DNA of 64,000 nucleotides from Gymnorhina tibicen (lineage: Eukaryota; Chordata; Aves; Passeriformes; Artamidae): NCBI GenBank assembly GCA_013399875.1, contig VXAZ01008245.1:166310-230309 (forward strand), written 5' to 3'. Positions 12,651-26,100 of this stretch are shown piece after piece. Positions within the stretch are counted from its first letter, which is position 1. The number at the start of each line of letters is the position of its first letter. The notes below the pieces were generated by a model that worked only from the letters and a program-made list of their open reading frames with translations, ran no database searches and was not told the DNA's origin. The position numbers were made by a program, and so were the translations under genes.

Positions 12651-14219
12651 CGCCTGTGGCTTGAGGGGGATCGTGCAGAGCTGCCTCAGGGACTGCAGGC
12701 TCACCCGGGGCTCCCACGGCATCCTGTCAGCTTGGTTTGAGGTGACCTGAACTGAACAAGTTATTCCAGATGTGTACTAATGCAACTGAAAGCTTTGAGC
12801 TGAGTGGTGATTTCTGCTTACCCTTCTCCAGGGCTGTCCTTAGCCCTTGGAAGGGCTTTTAGCTTCATTAATCAGCCAGTCTGTAGAAGTGAAATGCTGG
12901 GAGGTGGTAAAGGTCCGATGGGCCCATGGGCCCGTGCGTGCCACAAAGCACGTCCTGACCTCCAGCATCACCCAGCCGTGATTTTACCTCGTGCCGGAGG
13001 CTGGGGAGGGCCTGAGCCACAATTACAGCCTATTTTTCCTGTCTCCCCCACAGCCTCCCAGCACATTTGATGAACATAGTGCACTGCTTTGGGGTGATGA
13101 GGCCTCGGCCACTTGCTTCATTTCTTCCAGAGCAGCACTGTAAAATGAGGTATATAAATGCTGAGCTGCTGCAGATTAAAAAACATTTCCTAAAAAATAA
13201 AGTTAAAATTGAGGCTGACCCAAGTTAAAAAGCAATTTTCTGAGAATGCAAAGGCATAAAGGAAAGTGCCTTAGCATGATTTTAAGTGGGCTTCTGAATG
13301 TGGAAGATAGACAGCAGGAATAAAAGGATGCACGCCTTGGTGGGGTGCTGCAGATGGGAGAGAGCCCTGGAGTAACATGCTAGGAGCAAATTTCAATTAA
13401 ATGAGCATACTACTTGTAACTATTAAATTCTGCCTAGATAAATGGATTTTAGAAGAATATATGTATTTTTTGAAACCATGAAGTCGCTTGATAAGGTAGT
13501 AATACATCTGCCAGAATTTCTGCTTTGACCAAAGCTTAGCTGTAATACAGGATTCATTTCAATACCTAAAGCCATTTTGGGGTGGGAAGAGACTTTCCCA
13601 GCTTTGGAATTAGATTTCTCTGCAATGGGTATTATGTTCCTGACCCCATATCATTGCCTTTGAGGAGCAGCAGTATTTAAATGAGCTGTAATGCAATAAG
13701 CTGAGCTCCAGCTCAGCGTGTGCCGCGCTGTTCCAGTGCAGCACCGATGGTGGCCCTCGTTAAGGCACTGAGCGTGTGCGAGGTAAACACAGGGCTTTCT
13801 CCAGGATAATTAATAATTTAATCTCTGTGAAGTAGAGGCTGCTCTTCATTTATCTCAGCTACTCTTTATGTTTCTCTTCAGCCTATTTTAGCTGGCATTT
13901 CTCCCCTCCTCACTCCCACAGGTTGCCTTTTATAATAAGCTCTTTCAGCAAAGACCAGCTTTTATTTCTTTCAGATTGCAGTAAGCTTTTATTTCTTGTA
14001 ACAAATAATTGCAACTTACTGTAAAAGACATTCTCTGATTGAATAGACCACCTTTTAAGAAAATGCATGATGAAAGGCTGCCTTGTGGCACATGCTTTTC
14101 CATAACCATTGTGGCCAGGCCAGGCTCTGGAGTCCTGGACTAACGTGTCAGTCCTGGTCTGAGTGTGCAAAGCTGCAGGAAATCCTGTGACAGAAATTCA
14201 GCATGGACTGGGGAGTCAG

Positions 14220-14840
14220 AGTAGGGAGATATTTCCCTAGTTTATGTTTATCCTGTAACATGCAAACAATTTAACAGTTCTAGCAGGTACTGATTGCAAA
14301 GTGACTGATAAATATTTTGAATATATATTTTCAAGGTATTTCCTTTCACAAATTTAAATTGCACTAACAATTCTTTTAGCACACCAAACTAAATTGGCTG
14401 TGGCACTGTTGGTTGGCTTTAAATATTACCTTTACCACTCCTGGTAGCTGGAACAGTTATGCTTTTGTTTTACAATTAATATTTCAATGAAAACTTGTAA
14501 GGTACTGTAGGCATAAATATTTAATATCTTCCCTCCATGTTTCTTTATTGCTGAGCTTGATGATAAGTTAGTAATTCAGACTGAAATGCAGATAAAACAG
14601 TAATGTGAGCAGTTTAAATCTGCATTTTTCCAAAGCTCCTGTGGTCAAGATGACTGCATTCTAGCAAGAATATTGCTATTTAAAATTGTTTACCTCTACA
14701 CTTCAGCTGAATGCTGCTGTATATGATAAATGAGGTAAATAAAGGTGCCTTTCGGGTCCCAATAACTGCACAAGAAACCTAATCATTTTCACTAACATAA
14801 AAATAATTTAACAAATTGAACAGTGGCATAGCAGCCTAGA
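14220..14840. other. Long AT-rich block, candidate conserved non-coding element
   Basis: Over 600 bases show no repeat signature and dense AT-rich motifs (TACAATTAATATTTC, AAATATTTAATATC, AAGTTAGTAATTC, ATAAAAATAATTTAAC). No frame over 60 codons lies within it. It is one of the more uniform stretches of the window and a good first target for cross-species alignment. Confidence 0.25.
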
Positions 14841-17800
14841 AAGAAATTTCTGAATATGGCACCACATATGGCCAAGGTCTCTTCAGGCATAATTCAAACT
14901 TTTTTTTAACTTCTCTGCTTTTAGTAGGTTTATTTCATATGTAATGCAGAATAAAACTTTGTGTTTCCAGAGTTTACAGTTGCTTTTCCAGAGTTTACGT
15001 AATTTTTGGTCTGGACAAGAAACATTGTGATTTATTTTTCTCCCATGATAACTGGTAACTTCACCTTGTAGGTAAAAGATGTTGAAATTTGTGGTGGTTT
15101 TCCTCAGGAAAAGGCAGACTGTGGACATTAGGTTCAGATTTTCATCTCTCTAGAAACACAACAATGTCACTTTTACCAGACAGAACAATGTCTTTAAAGG
15201 CAGATGTTAAAGCCTCTGTCCCACTCTCTCTTCCTCCTCCTCCTTTCCTTCCTTCTCTGTCTCCCCCAGACAATGGTAATTTCTGACCGGATTGAGATAT
15301 TACTGTTTAATAAGAGTAATCTTTGCCAAAACTGATGGGCTTTTTCTAGCCAGGACGGTGTCACTTGGCTTTGTGTTTTTAACAGCATTACCATTTGAGG
15401 AAAAAGAGTTAATCCATTGCTTTGTTAGCATAATCTGGGTTATCTGCTGTGGAAATGTGCTTTGGTCTGAGAGAATTTGTATGGAATTTAACTACCTTTA
15501 CTGCTTGCTTAAGCAGGATAAAAATCTTGGGTTTCTGTCTTGAGTACACAGTCAGAGAGCACCAAACAGATTTAATAAAATTTAAAATTCCTCTTCAAAG
15601 CACAGTTTAGTTGCAGGTTTTGTATATTTATCTGAAGAGTCAACTTGTGCCCTAATCCTACACTTTGATCCACTTTGTAAGCCTTTCTGCCTTGTCTTGC
15701 AGATGCCAAGGTACCTCCTGTAGCAATGCAAATAAAAATAGAGCTGATGGGAAATGCAATTTTATTAGAGCCTTGGAGTCCTGAAGACACAGTTATCCCA
15801 AAGTCTACTGGCTAAACCACAACACAAGCAAACAAAAGAACCACCTCTAAGAGTGTGTCTCAATTGCAGCTGTTTGGATCCGACCATTACTTGAAATCTA
15901 TGGATGCGAAAATCTCCTCGGCCTCATCACGTCTGGATTGTAAAAGAGGCTGGATGTTGCTGGTGGGTTTTTCACAGACTTCTTCAGACAGCTCCTGGAG
16001 CTGTGGGGATGAGCTTTTCCAGGCAGAATGGTGGATGTGCCATTACCACACACTACTTACAGTCACAGCTGCAGCTTCTGGGTTCAGGTTCCCGCTACCA
16101 GTGCGTTTAAAATCACTTCTGTGCCCCAAAAGAACCAAGAGCCAGGTCTCATTAACACATCGTGGTGGAAGCACAGATGATGCATTTCAAAAACAAACCA
16201 GGAAACACTTTAAAATAAATTAGAAGCTGATAATCTCTCCTTTGGTGGCTCTTTTAACTAAATGTTGCTGGGTTTGGGCGGAGGCTGTGTATGGGCCAGA
16301 TATTTCTGTCTCTGCTGTGACGGGCACACATGAAGACAAAGTAGGGGTTAATCTAACTATAGCTATCCATCCCAAGCAACAATATTCCCATCTTTGCAGA
16401 GAAGGACTCTCAGCTTTCCTGATGAGCAGCTCTGCTACGAGGGCAGAGAGAGGCAGCAGCTGAAAATCCTGATGAAGCGACACCAATGGTCTGACCAGGC
16501 TGTGGAAAAAACCTGTCTGGGAGTGCCTGGGTGGTGGGGCACTGAGAGATGTTTTCAGAAGGCCAGGGTAGGAATACCCTCTCATTAGGGGCCACACAGT
16601 TCAGAACGGAGCTGTGGGTATGTTTTATGCTGACATTTTTCTGTCAAAGCCAAGCCTGTTTATGGGAAAATGGTTAGTTTTAGTGAATGTCCCATTTTGA
16701 AAAGGTTTTTTAAAATTGTATTTTCAGTTCAAAGTGCATTTATAACTTGACATTTAAGTTAAAACACAAAACAAACCTCCAGATTTACTGAAAATAATAA
16801 TGCCAAACCTACTCTTAGGTAGTTTTATAACTACTGAAGCATTTTTTATCAGTAATACCATTTTGTTTTAACCTTTGTTGGTTGTTCTGTTTTTTTATAA
16901 ATTCAGCAATATTTTTTAGGTTTTGGCCTTCTTGTCTAATTGATGTGTATTTATTTTCATTCACTTTTTAATTCTCAAAATTTTTTTTAGGATGGCAGAA
17001 CAGTTTCTTTGAGTGCAGCTGCTCTCAACCTGTCAGGGCCTGAAGAGTGTCATGCCCACCCCGTTGGCACTGGGTGGATGAAGGACACTGCTGAATTCTG
17101 GACACTGAATTCTGGAGTGGTGACACTGTGCAGGAGGGGGACAGCACTGAAATCTGGCCTGGTCACTCTGCTCTTAAAATGAGCTTCAGGATAGGCACGC
17201 TTCCTCTGCAGGGGGAGCGCACCTAAGCTTTCCTGCACTGAGAAAACCCATCTGCATGTTAAGATCCTGTCAATACAACCTCACAGGAAACCTGTTGTGG
17301 TTTAACTGGGCAGTTCATAGCAAAAATAACAAGTGTGCCTGTGAGAAGTTTTGTGTTTGTATTTTTTTGCAATTAGCAGATAAAATGCTGCTTGGAAGCA
17401 GCATGAGCCTGAGTCTGGCTCTGCGTGCAGATGTAAAGATGTGCTGTCTGTGCGAACACGGAACGAGTGTGGGTCCAGGAGAGTTTCTGATGGCTCACTT
17501 GGCAAATGCATATAGGTGATTGAACATCCAGGATGAACCTGTGCCCTTCAAAGGGCCTGGGGAACAAGTCTGAGTTCAGGTGTCAGTGGAAAAGAGAAGG
17601 TGGGGAGCTTGCTTTGGGTGGTGGTCCACGAGCACTGATTGTGTGGAAACATCCCTTCTCATCACAGTCAGCGTGTGAGTACCCTATCAGACGTGGCAGC
17701 ATGCCTGTCAATGAGACATCATTTTCTCATGGCTACTTTTGTTTCTGTACTATTTTTTCTCTCCTTCTACACAGGATCTTGACTTAAAAGTATTTGCTTT

Positions 17801-17929
17801 ACATGTGGATTTCTTGCAGTTCGTCAGTGCATTGGCATCATGCCTTCTGTGTGCTCCTTTCCTCTAGAAGTCCCATATAACCAGCTCATGTTAAATGGGT
17901 GGGATTTCCCCCAGACTGTAAACAGTTCC

Positions 17930-18190
17930 TTTTGCTCCTATTAGTTTGTTTGGAAAGTTGGAAAGCTGGAATAATAATCATTGGTGTCAAACTATTATGA
18001 ATTATTAAAAGGAGCACAGCAATGGGAGCTACAGATAATTCCTCATTCTGAAAATGAGCACGTCTTATGTTATTGCTGCAGTAATTACCTAAAAATACTT
18101 AATACTTAATTACTTCCAAGGTGTCAATCTTCATAACAGTTTATTAAAAGATTCTAATGGATGTAGCAGCTGCTTCCACAAGCAAATCTA
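17930..18190. other. TAATTA-rich block, candidate conserved non-coding element
   Basis: Homeodomain cores recur: ATAATAATCATTGG, ATGAATTATTAAAAGG, CAGTAATTACC, ACTTAATACTTAATTAC. No repeat or open frame explains the block. Enhancer function is inference. Confidence 0.25.
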
Positions 18191-21094
18191 TTTGTGGCTG
18201 AACCCGACATTCTGCTCTAAATATTATTCCACCTTGATCAAAACTATTTCTCCACGTGTATCTTGTTACAGCTGTAACAGATTGGGAAGGGAGGGTTTAT
18301 CCAGCTGCAGTGGGAATTGCTCTGCTCACTCATGACTTCCAACCCCATACTGCTAGAGCCAGTAGAAATGTTTGCAACCAATTTATCACAAAAAAGAACT
18401 TGGAACGGTTGTTTATGACCCTGGTATTGGCTTATTGCTATTTCAGCTGTACAAATGGCTGGTTGATAATTCAAAGGCTCCTCTTTCGGGAATTGCCAGC
18501 TGGATGAGAGAGTTGGTGTGAGGGGACAATATTCACCTGTGTGATGCAGAGAGGGAACCTTAGGGAAAGGGCTGTGGACAGGGGTCTGGTTGGGGTGCTA
18601 CTGATGGCAGGGCTGTTCCCTGGGGCTCCTGGGCAGCAGGATGCAAGTTAGAAGCACATAATGTCTATTAGTTACCAAGGCAGAATTCTTGTTTGTGCAT
18701 TTTTATTGGTCTTCATTGCCAGAATGCCTACTTGGCATTTTGAACAGACAGCTTTACTCTGGAATTCTGTGGAAATAGTGAAGTAAGACAGAGCATAGCT
18801 CAGAAATCTAAAATCAATTTCTCCCTTTTTTTTCTCTGTACAGAAAATGTGTAAAAATACCCAAATTAATAAATACATGAACAGAGGGAACTTGAAGGCA
18901 ATAGTCTCTAATAACAAGTTCTACCTTAACTTGATTAATATTGAAATCTATTAATCTGTGCCTTCAAACCCTGTTGTGTTCCTGCATTGCTCTTTTCTTT
19001 GTTTTTCTGTCTTTTTGAAAAATTTGCTGCATCAGGTATTACTAAGAACTGCAGGACTGTCCTTCCTCCATTTCAGCAGCAGGAGTTTCAGGCCTTTGAA
19101 GCACAAGGGTATGAGTTTTATCCTCCTACTTCTGCAATTTCTGTAGAGACCAAGACTGCATTACAATTTACTTCTTTAGACCTTGCACTATCCTTAGTGT
19201 CACATCAGTGACTGAGACACTTAATGTCCTTTGTTGCCTTCTGAGCTGTCCTTCAAACATCCCTACACCTTGACCAAGTTAAGATTGGTTCCAGGCTTTG
19301 CTGTCTGCTTGGCTTTCTACCACTGACTGAATTTGGGACAGCAACAGTTTTGGCCCAGCCAGAGAGGTCTGACAGTACAGAACAGAGCAGTAAATTATGA
19401 ACAGCCTATTGAGAAAGCCTGTTCTTATTTCTGGTAGTTTTCCATTCATTCTCTGAGCAAGTAACAGGTGTCTTGAGACATAAAGTTTGTATTTTCAAAA
19501 CATGTATTTTTCATTTTCCACTTCGGATGCTTCTCTGTACAGCCTAACTGAATCTTCAGAGCTGCCACACTGCATTATGCATGTGTGGCACTGTAGTTTG
19601 CAGATACTAATTTAACCAAGTGTTCTTCTAAAAAATGCACTGCAAATCTCATTATAGGAGGCGCCTGCTACGAGCAACACCTGAGTGGTGTCAGCAAACG
19701 GAGCTGACTTTGCACAGGTTTTTCTGTGTTAGTTGGCCCTTGTCCTTGCAGGAGGTGACTAACACAGCACAGTGGTATCTCGTTGGAGGGGAGCTGAGAT
19801 TTTGTTAATTATGGGCATGGAGTTCAGACTGGGTCACCTGGGGAGAGAAGCTGATATCAGCGAGTGGTGGGCAGCAAGCTTTAATTCAGCAGTAGTGGGT
19901 GAACTTTAGGAGTTCTGCTGACTTCCATGAGATGAGTTGTATCAGTCATAGGTGTAAATACTCAGGCTATGGATAGATGTGTAAGGAAAATAAGAATAGT
20001 CATCAACACTGATGTCCATGAAATTGGTAACATAGTGGTGAGCTAAAGTTCTCTTTAGCTATTGACCACAAAGTTGTTTTGGTTTTTTCTCCCTTGAATG
20101 ACTTTGGCTGAACTAGGCTGAATTAAAACTGGTGTCAGAATTACATTTTTGACCTTCTCATGGATTTTTCAGCAGCTCAGATGTTACATAGACTATGTCT
20201 GCTCTTCAGAGCAGTCCAAGCAGGAGGAAAAATATCTCACTAGAAAATGCTCCCTCTTAGACTGTAAAAATGATTAAAAATGGAGATATGACTTTTAAAA
20301 TGTGTTCCTGTTCTCAGGGATAAATCTGCTACTGAATTACTTCCTGGCATCCTCATCTGCATGAAAAAGGTTTGACTTTGGTGGGCCTTTTTTTTAATTT
20401 AGGAAATATTAAAATAAGGCAGAAAATGAATTCAAAGTCAAGGAGTAGAAACAGAGAAGCTTACAGCTCAGTTACAGCTTCCTAAAAGTTAAATAAAGAA
20501 AATGTGTTGTGATGGTTCACTGGCTTGTATCTTATCTTGCAAAGGGTAGTATGTTCTGCAGAAGATCCAGTTTATTCTCTCTGTTACCCTGAATAATGAA
20601 TATTCTTCAGAAGAGAATGCAAATGTTTTTTCTTATTTCCCGTCTCTAAAATTGGGACAGAGAGTTTGTTTAAAAGCTAACAAAAAGATTAAAATGGGAT
20701 GGAAAGCCTGCAATTATCTGTGATAAACAATGCATTATGTTTTGGTTTGTGGGCTGCGAGGCTGTCACAGAAATGTTCCTCATCTCATGTAATATTTTGT
20801 GCTACTGCATTGCTTTTCAATTATACAGCTGAAAAGAAAGTTTCCACTGACAAAAGCAGTGAAAGCACATTGCTTTTTGTATTGGTTTTTGGGTTTTTTT
20901 CCCTTCATTTATAGGTCTCAAGTGTCTCTTCAAATATAAGTCCAAATGACAGGAGTCCAGGAGTTTGAAAGTTATTAGAGAGATATGGATATATGCAACT
21001 AATGAAATATGCTAGCTTACAATATATCAAGACATGCAGAACATTGAGGAAAACTCAGCGATCTCAATATTTAATATAAGCTGGAGTTAAAGTA

Positions 21095-21106
21095 TTTTTT
21101 TTTTTT
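21095..21106 (+). repeat. Short poly(T) tract
   Basis: A run of about twelve T lies inside an AT-rich repeat-free block (about 20,990-21,240). It is a simple low-complexity tract with no sign of a retrocopy beside it. Confidence 0.9.
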
Positions 21107-23024
21107 GCAAATGCAGCATATGTTAATCTATTGCTGAGCATTCGTCTAGCAGATTCAATTTCCACTCATAATTTTTCATTTATTGGTTTCTCTCTCACAT
21201 AAACACAGCTGTGTATTCTGATCTATGCTGTTGAGATCTGATGTGGTGCAGTATACGGGGAGCCCAAGTGATTTATTGTGGAGAGCTGGGGAGTAGATGG
21301 AATGGACTGAGCAACAGTCTTGGAATAAATATTGGTTCTGACTTAAATTCATCTTTGCAGAGTTTTTACACCAAACTCTTCACCAGTTGCTCATATTGAA
21401 CACGGACCAGTAAATAGAGGGGTGGTTAACGGACAGAGGTAAATGGATAGAGGGATGCTTTTGAGCCATGTTACAGCTCAGGAATAATGAACAGTTTTGC
21501 TGTGTTTGGCCCCAAATATTTCCAGTACGCAAATTCATTTGTAGGGTGGCTACATTGCTGAGGATCATACAATGCTGATAACAATCCTGGCTGCCAGCAC
21601 CATGCTTCTTAATCTGAGGTTGTCTGAGAAAAGGGTTTGTAATCAAGAAGCTTATAATTTTGAAGGCACAATGAGAAACAAATGAGTGTTTTATTTAAAA
21701 TGTAATACTGGCTCTGCCACTTCATATATGGCAGCTTGTTTTGAAGTGGTGTTATTGCAAAATTGTTTCAAAGCAAAACCAAAAGCCCAAACAACAAACA
21801 AGGCTCTCCATCATCTCCAGTGGTTTCCGTGCTAACATATGTCTGAAAACCATGATGTATTTTATTTAAAATGCCACACCAGGCTACCTTCTTCCAGTGT
21901 AACAGCTGATTTGCACACAGCTACTGCCCGGCTGAGCTGGAAGGGCTTTTGGAGCTTTCACCAAAACCTGTCTGAAGTTATTGAATAACTTTTCTTTGGC
22001 TTGAGCATCGACCCCTTGCGGATGGCTGTGTCTGTGCTATCAGGAACGTGAAGCACAGAATAAAAGAGTCTTGTAGGAGTGAGGGAAATGAGATCAGCCA
22101 CATCCCCTTGGCTTTTTACCCATCTCCCTGGTGCTCGATTCTCATCTCGCTGGTGATTCCACCTAATGTCATCACTCTGCTGTTTCCACTCTATTTTCTG
22201 AAGTGTGGTGAGAAACAGACTCATTTAATAGATTGCACTGTAACTTGACCTCTCCTCTTCCCACCAAGGGAATATTTTTCCCATTGCTGGTAAATGAACT
22301 TTCATTCCCAGGTCTTGCTTGGCATGTGAGGCCCATCCTTTCTGTGGCTGCTGCAGGGTGGGGAGCAGGGGCAATGGCCTTCCAGGAGGCACTAAACTGA
22401 CCTGCTCCCTGCTGTTCCTGCACCAAGCACTTCTCAGTCAAGGCAGATCCCTGGGGAGAGATGATACAGTTTAATAGGAGAGCTGATAGACCTGAGAAGA
22501 CAACTTGTGTCTTGATAAGCTTTTCTTGTCTTCATTTTTAATCTCTGCTGGTTGGTCTTAATGAAATCTAGAGCTTATCTACAAACCTTCTCCTGATTTC
22601 ATCCTTTGGTTATCATGGCCAAATGCTGCAGTGACAGGATTTTTTAAAGCTATGGGAAATCATTAGACCATAGTATATTTATATTTATTGTCTCACTTGT
22701 GAGCCCTTTTCTCAGCAAACCAACACTCAGCACTTGGCTAAAGGAGTGCTCCAGCCCTGTGATGCCTTGAGCTCATGCAGTGATGCTAAGAGAATTGTAT
22801 GTCAAATAAGTAAAGAAATAGTGCTGCATGCAGCACTTGCCTGTACCTTCTGGGGCTTGGCCTTTGAGGCACAGGCAGAGATGTTCTGCAGAGCAAAAGG
22901 AGTATGTGGGTGCTGCTGGGTGCCAGCTGCTCAGATGCACAGCCCTGGCAGGAGTCTTTGGCTCAGGAAATTTCTCAGCTGTGAGCCATTGGAGGTTGGA
23001 AGAATATTCAGGGAAAGCATTGCC

Positions 23025-23132
23025 TGATGCCTGCCTTGCCCTTGCAAATGTGTTTCCAGGCATTTGCTGCTGGCAGTTGTTGGGAATGGGACAGTGGGTT
23101 AGTTAAATCTTTGGGCTGATCCCCTACGTCAC
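23025..23132 (+). repeat. Ancient sauropsid interspersed-repeat fragment
   Basis: The stretch reads TTTCCAGGCATTTGCTGCTG, then GTTGTTGGGAATGGGACAGT, then GGGTTAG and TTTGGGCTGATCCCCTACGTC. It follows the order of a 3' consensus common in reptile and bird genomes: a GCATCTGCTGCTGGCCACTG-like block, an ACAGGACACTGGG-like block, and a CTTTGGTCTGACCCAGTA-like block. Divergence is heavy, which suits an insertion from the amniote or sauropsid ancestor. I recognise the pattern but not the family name with certainty (LINE 3' tail or associated SINE). Confidence 0.5.
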
Positions 23133-26100
23133 TTCTGTATTCATAAATAATTGGCGTGCTAACCACTGCTGTTAATTGCAATGGAACTTGCAATGACTAA
23201 TTCTAATTACTATTCATTATTTCTCTAGCATGTCAAATGTACTAGAAACAAAATCTGGTAGGTACTGAGCATTAAGATTTGGTTACAGTAAGAGAGAACT
23301 CCTGTTCTCTGCTGTGCTGGGCAGCTTGGCCTCTGTGTGCTGGGACCTTCGCCTGTGCGAGGGATGCAACGCTTGCTGGGTGCAGAGGTTGGGTCCTCAA
23401 CTGCTTGTAAATCCCTGTATTTTCTGACTGGTGGAGCTTTGCTGGTTTAATCTCAGTTTAAATCTGACCTCTGGGCTTTGGGTGACTGCTCACAGCACTG
23501 TTATTACCAGGCCTGATGACAAGTTACCTTTGCTTTGTAGCAGCAGGTGAGGTAAGGATCTCAGAGAGATGGCTGGTACTTGGAAGAAGTTCTCCAGTTG
23601 CCTCTGTAGCTCAGAGGTGTGTGTTTGGCTAAATGGACAGACCCTTCATTCTTTTTCACTTCTCCTGCAGTCATTTGCTTGGGAAGCACAGGTATCACCC
23701 TCAAAATGGGAATTCTACATTGAGATGCTTGGTAAATTTTACCTATTGCAGTAACACTTAGTTCACCTTTTTTACAGCTGAGAGAGCTGGAAGGATGAGA
23801 TGTGGGTTTTTGAACAAGCCATGGCAGGGAAAGCATGGCTGAATTACAGTAAACATGGGGTAAATTACTGCTTCATTGCTTTGAATTACTTTCAGTTTTC
23901 TCCAGGATTAGCATATGCATGACAACTCCTGCAGAGCAGCTGATGTGCTGGAAGCATGTGTTTTTTGCAGCAGCGAACAATTACTGACTTGTGTACCCAT
24001 TCTTGATTGTTTTCTTTCATGCAGATCATTTTTAATGAGTCTCTGACGACCCACGTAGGGGGTCCTGAGTTGCTCCCAAGGCGTGCAAGAGTTGGAGAAT
24101 GAAGTTTCCTGGGGCATTGAAGGTGGCTTCTGGGACAGCACCTGTGTTTAGCCACAGCCACAGGCTGAGGGTGGGTCTGTGCAGCAGAATAAACAGCAAA
24201 GGAGTTGATTAGGCAGAAACAACTTTCAGACAGCTTATTTCAGCTGATAATTTTAAGACCTTTAACAGGCAATCCATAAGCAAAATTTTAGTCCTCACAG
24301 AGATGTTTTATTTCTGTTTTTGCTTCCTCTGGCAATCTTGTCTGAATTAATATATAGCTGAATAGCTACTGACTGTGGCCACATAGGCATTGCTTACAAT
24401 ATAATACTTGGCCTTTGGTTAGACCTGCAGCAATTTTTAAACATTAATTTGGTGATGGGGTAGTGATACACATTGCTATAGCTCTTCACTTACAGGAAAC
24501 ATCTGATCTAAGCAGAATTAAAAGGGTGGATGGGGTAAGGAATGTTTTCCAATCCAGTCTTGCTGAACAGACAATTAGCAAGATCATTAAACTGCCTCAT
24601 TATAACCATGATAATTACAGGATTAACACACTTCACTTCAATATCTCTAATTTGTTTTGTAATATAAGCAAGATGGGGAGATGGTTCCTCTGTATGTGAG
24701 ACTTCTGGACATCTAGTATCAGAAATCAGGGATTCTTGGTAGTTAAAGAAAAAGCAAGGGTGAGACAGCTGGAGGAGGAGGGTGTGGGAGGCAGCAAGGG
24801 CTGCCAGCCCCCAGGTTATGCCATAGGAAGTTCTTGGGTTTTGGATTAAATCTAGCTACTGTGCTAGGTGCTGTTTTGGATCTGGGAGAAAATTTCAGAT
24901 GAGTTCCCTGCGGGCAAATAATTGCATCGAGGGAAAATCCTGTGTAGCAGGTTTTGATAGCTCCAGTGACAAAGATGAGGGAATGCATGTCCTGAAGTAA
25001 CTTGGTGAAACTTTGTCTAGGTCAGGAATGAATGCACCAGGAAATCAGTCATTACAGCTCTTCCAGTGTCTGTGGGAGCAGGCACCTTCTCCAGTGCCCC
25101 ACTTGCTGAGGCTGTTGTGGAGGGACAGGGGCTGCAGGAATGGTGCCTTTTGACACTGCTGGATGTGCTCATTAAATAAACCAGGCCCCATTCCCACCTT
25201 TCCTTTCATCTGCAGCAAAAATAACAGGAGATTGACAAAAAACCTTCTCTTTTTTGTTCTGCATGATAGACAGAAAGTGTGTTTATGGTGTGCAGGGGGA
25301 TGCACAGCAGCTTGTCAGGGTGACTAAGGGCAGCCTAGAGTGGGAAGAAGGTTGTTATACCTGGGGCTACCCATGCCACCTGCTGGAGCTGCTGACACCC
25401 GTGGGGCAGGGTTTGCTGTCAGTGTTTTTGCTGAAGAACTCCCTTCATGTACTCCATCAGAAACCTGCTGCAGGCAGATCCCCAGCCAGGTGTTTGCAGC
25501 TGGGGCAGTGCATGCTTCAGTCAGCACACTGCTGCATTCAGTGAGATTGTGGGGCCAGACAGGTCTAGTTTCAAACTGCAAGGAAGTTAATGTGGCTCAC
25601 AGGAAGTCTGGGATAAAACTCTCAAAGGTAGGAGCCTCCTGGGGTCTTTCAGGGGCCTGGTACTTCTCATGCTGCACTGGAGATATGAACTGGGGATAAA
25701 ACACAGGGAGCTGTGTTTGGGAGGGCCACCATAACCATGTTGGTATCCACTGGGAAGCTATTTTTAAGAGAGAGAAGTCAGCCCGAGGCTTATGAGAGAA
25801 AGGTATCCAAATATAACAGCTTGCCATAGTGTGTGGATGAACTGTTAATGAATTTAAAGGAAAACTTCCATGTTATGTGTTCAATAATTTATCTGTCAGA
25901 AGGGGAAAGGGGAAATAGCCAGGCCGTGTGGCTGGCTAGCAGGAGCCACCTATTTCTTTGGTAGACTGATGAGCTGTTCGGAGTAACTGCTGTGACCCTG
26001 TGGATTTCAGAAAAGTGTGATCCTTGAGGCCAGCCTGGTGGGAATTTGCCTGAGAATCCCTTTGGATACCAGAATAGGCCAAGGAATAGGTAGCTGTGTA

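Larger units (their letters stand above)
12651..23024. other. Unique non-coding DNA, no gene seen
   Basis: Between the antisense CR1 tail and the ancient repeat fragment I see no gene. Pyrimidine-rich tracts (15,225-15,270) and AT-rich blocks (14.2-14.8 and 17.9-18.2 kb) stand out. A further repeat-free AT-rich stretch at 20,990-21,240 includes CAATATTTAATATAAGC and a run of T. No long frame carries a recognisable domain. Confidence 0.7.

Noticed and set aside
12297..12740. 147-codon plus-strand frame
   Set aside because: It lies over the antisense CR1 tail. The openness comes from the GC-rich repeat.
17290..17340. TGTTGTGGTTTAACTGGGC, resembling the start of an avian LTR
   Set aside because: Similarity stops after about 15 bases, and no LTR landmarks (TATA, AATAAA, terminal CA) follow at suitable distances.
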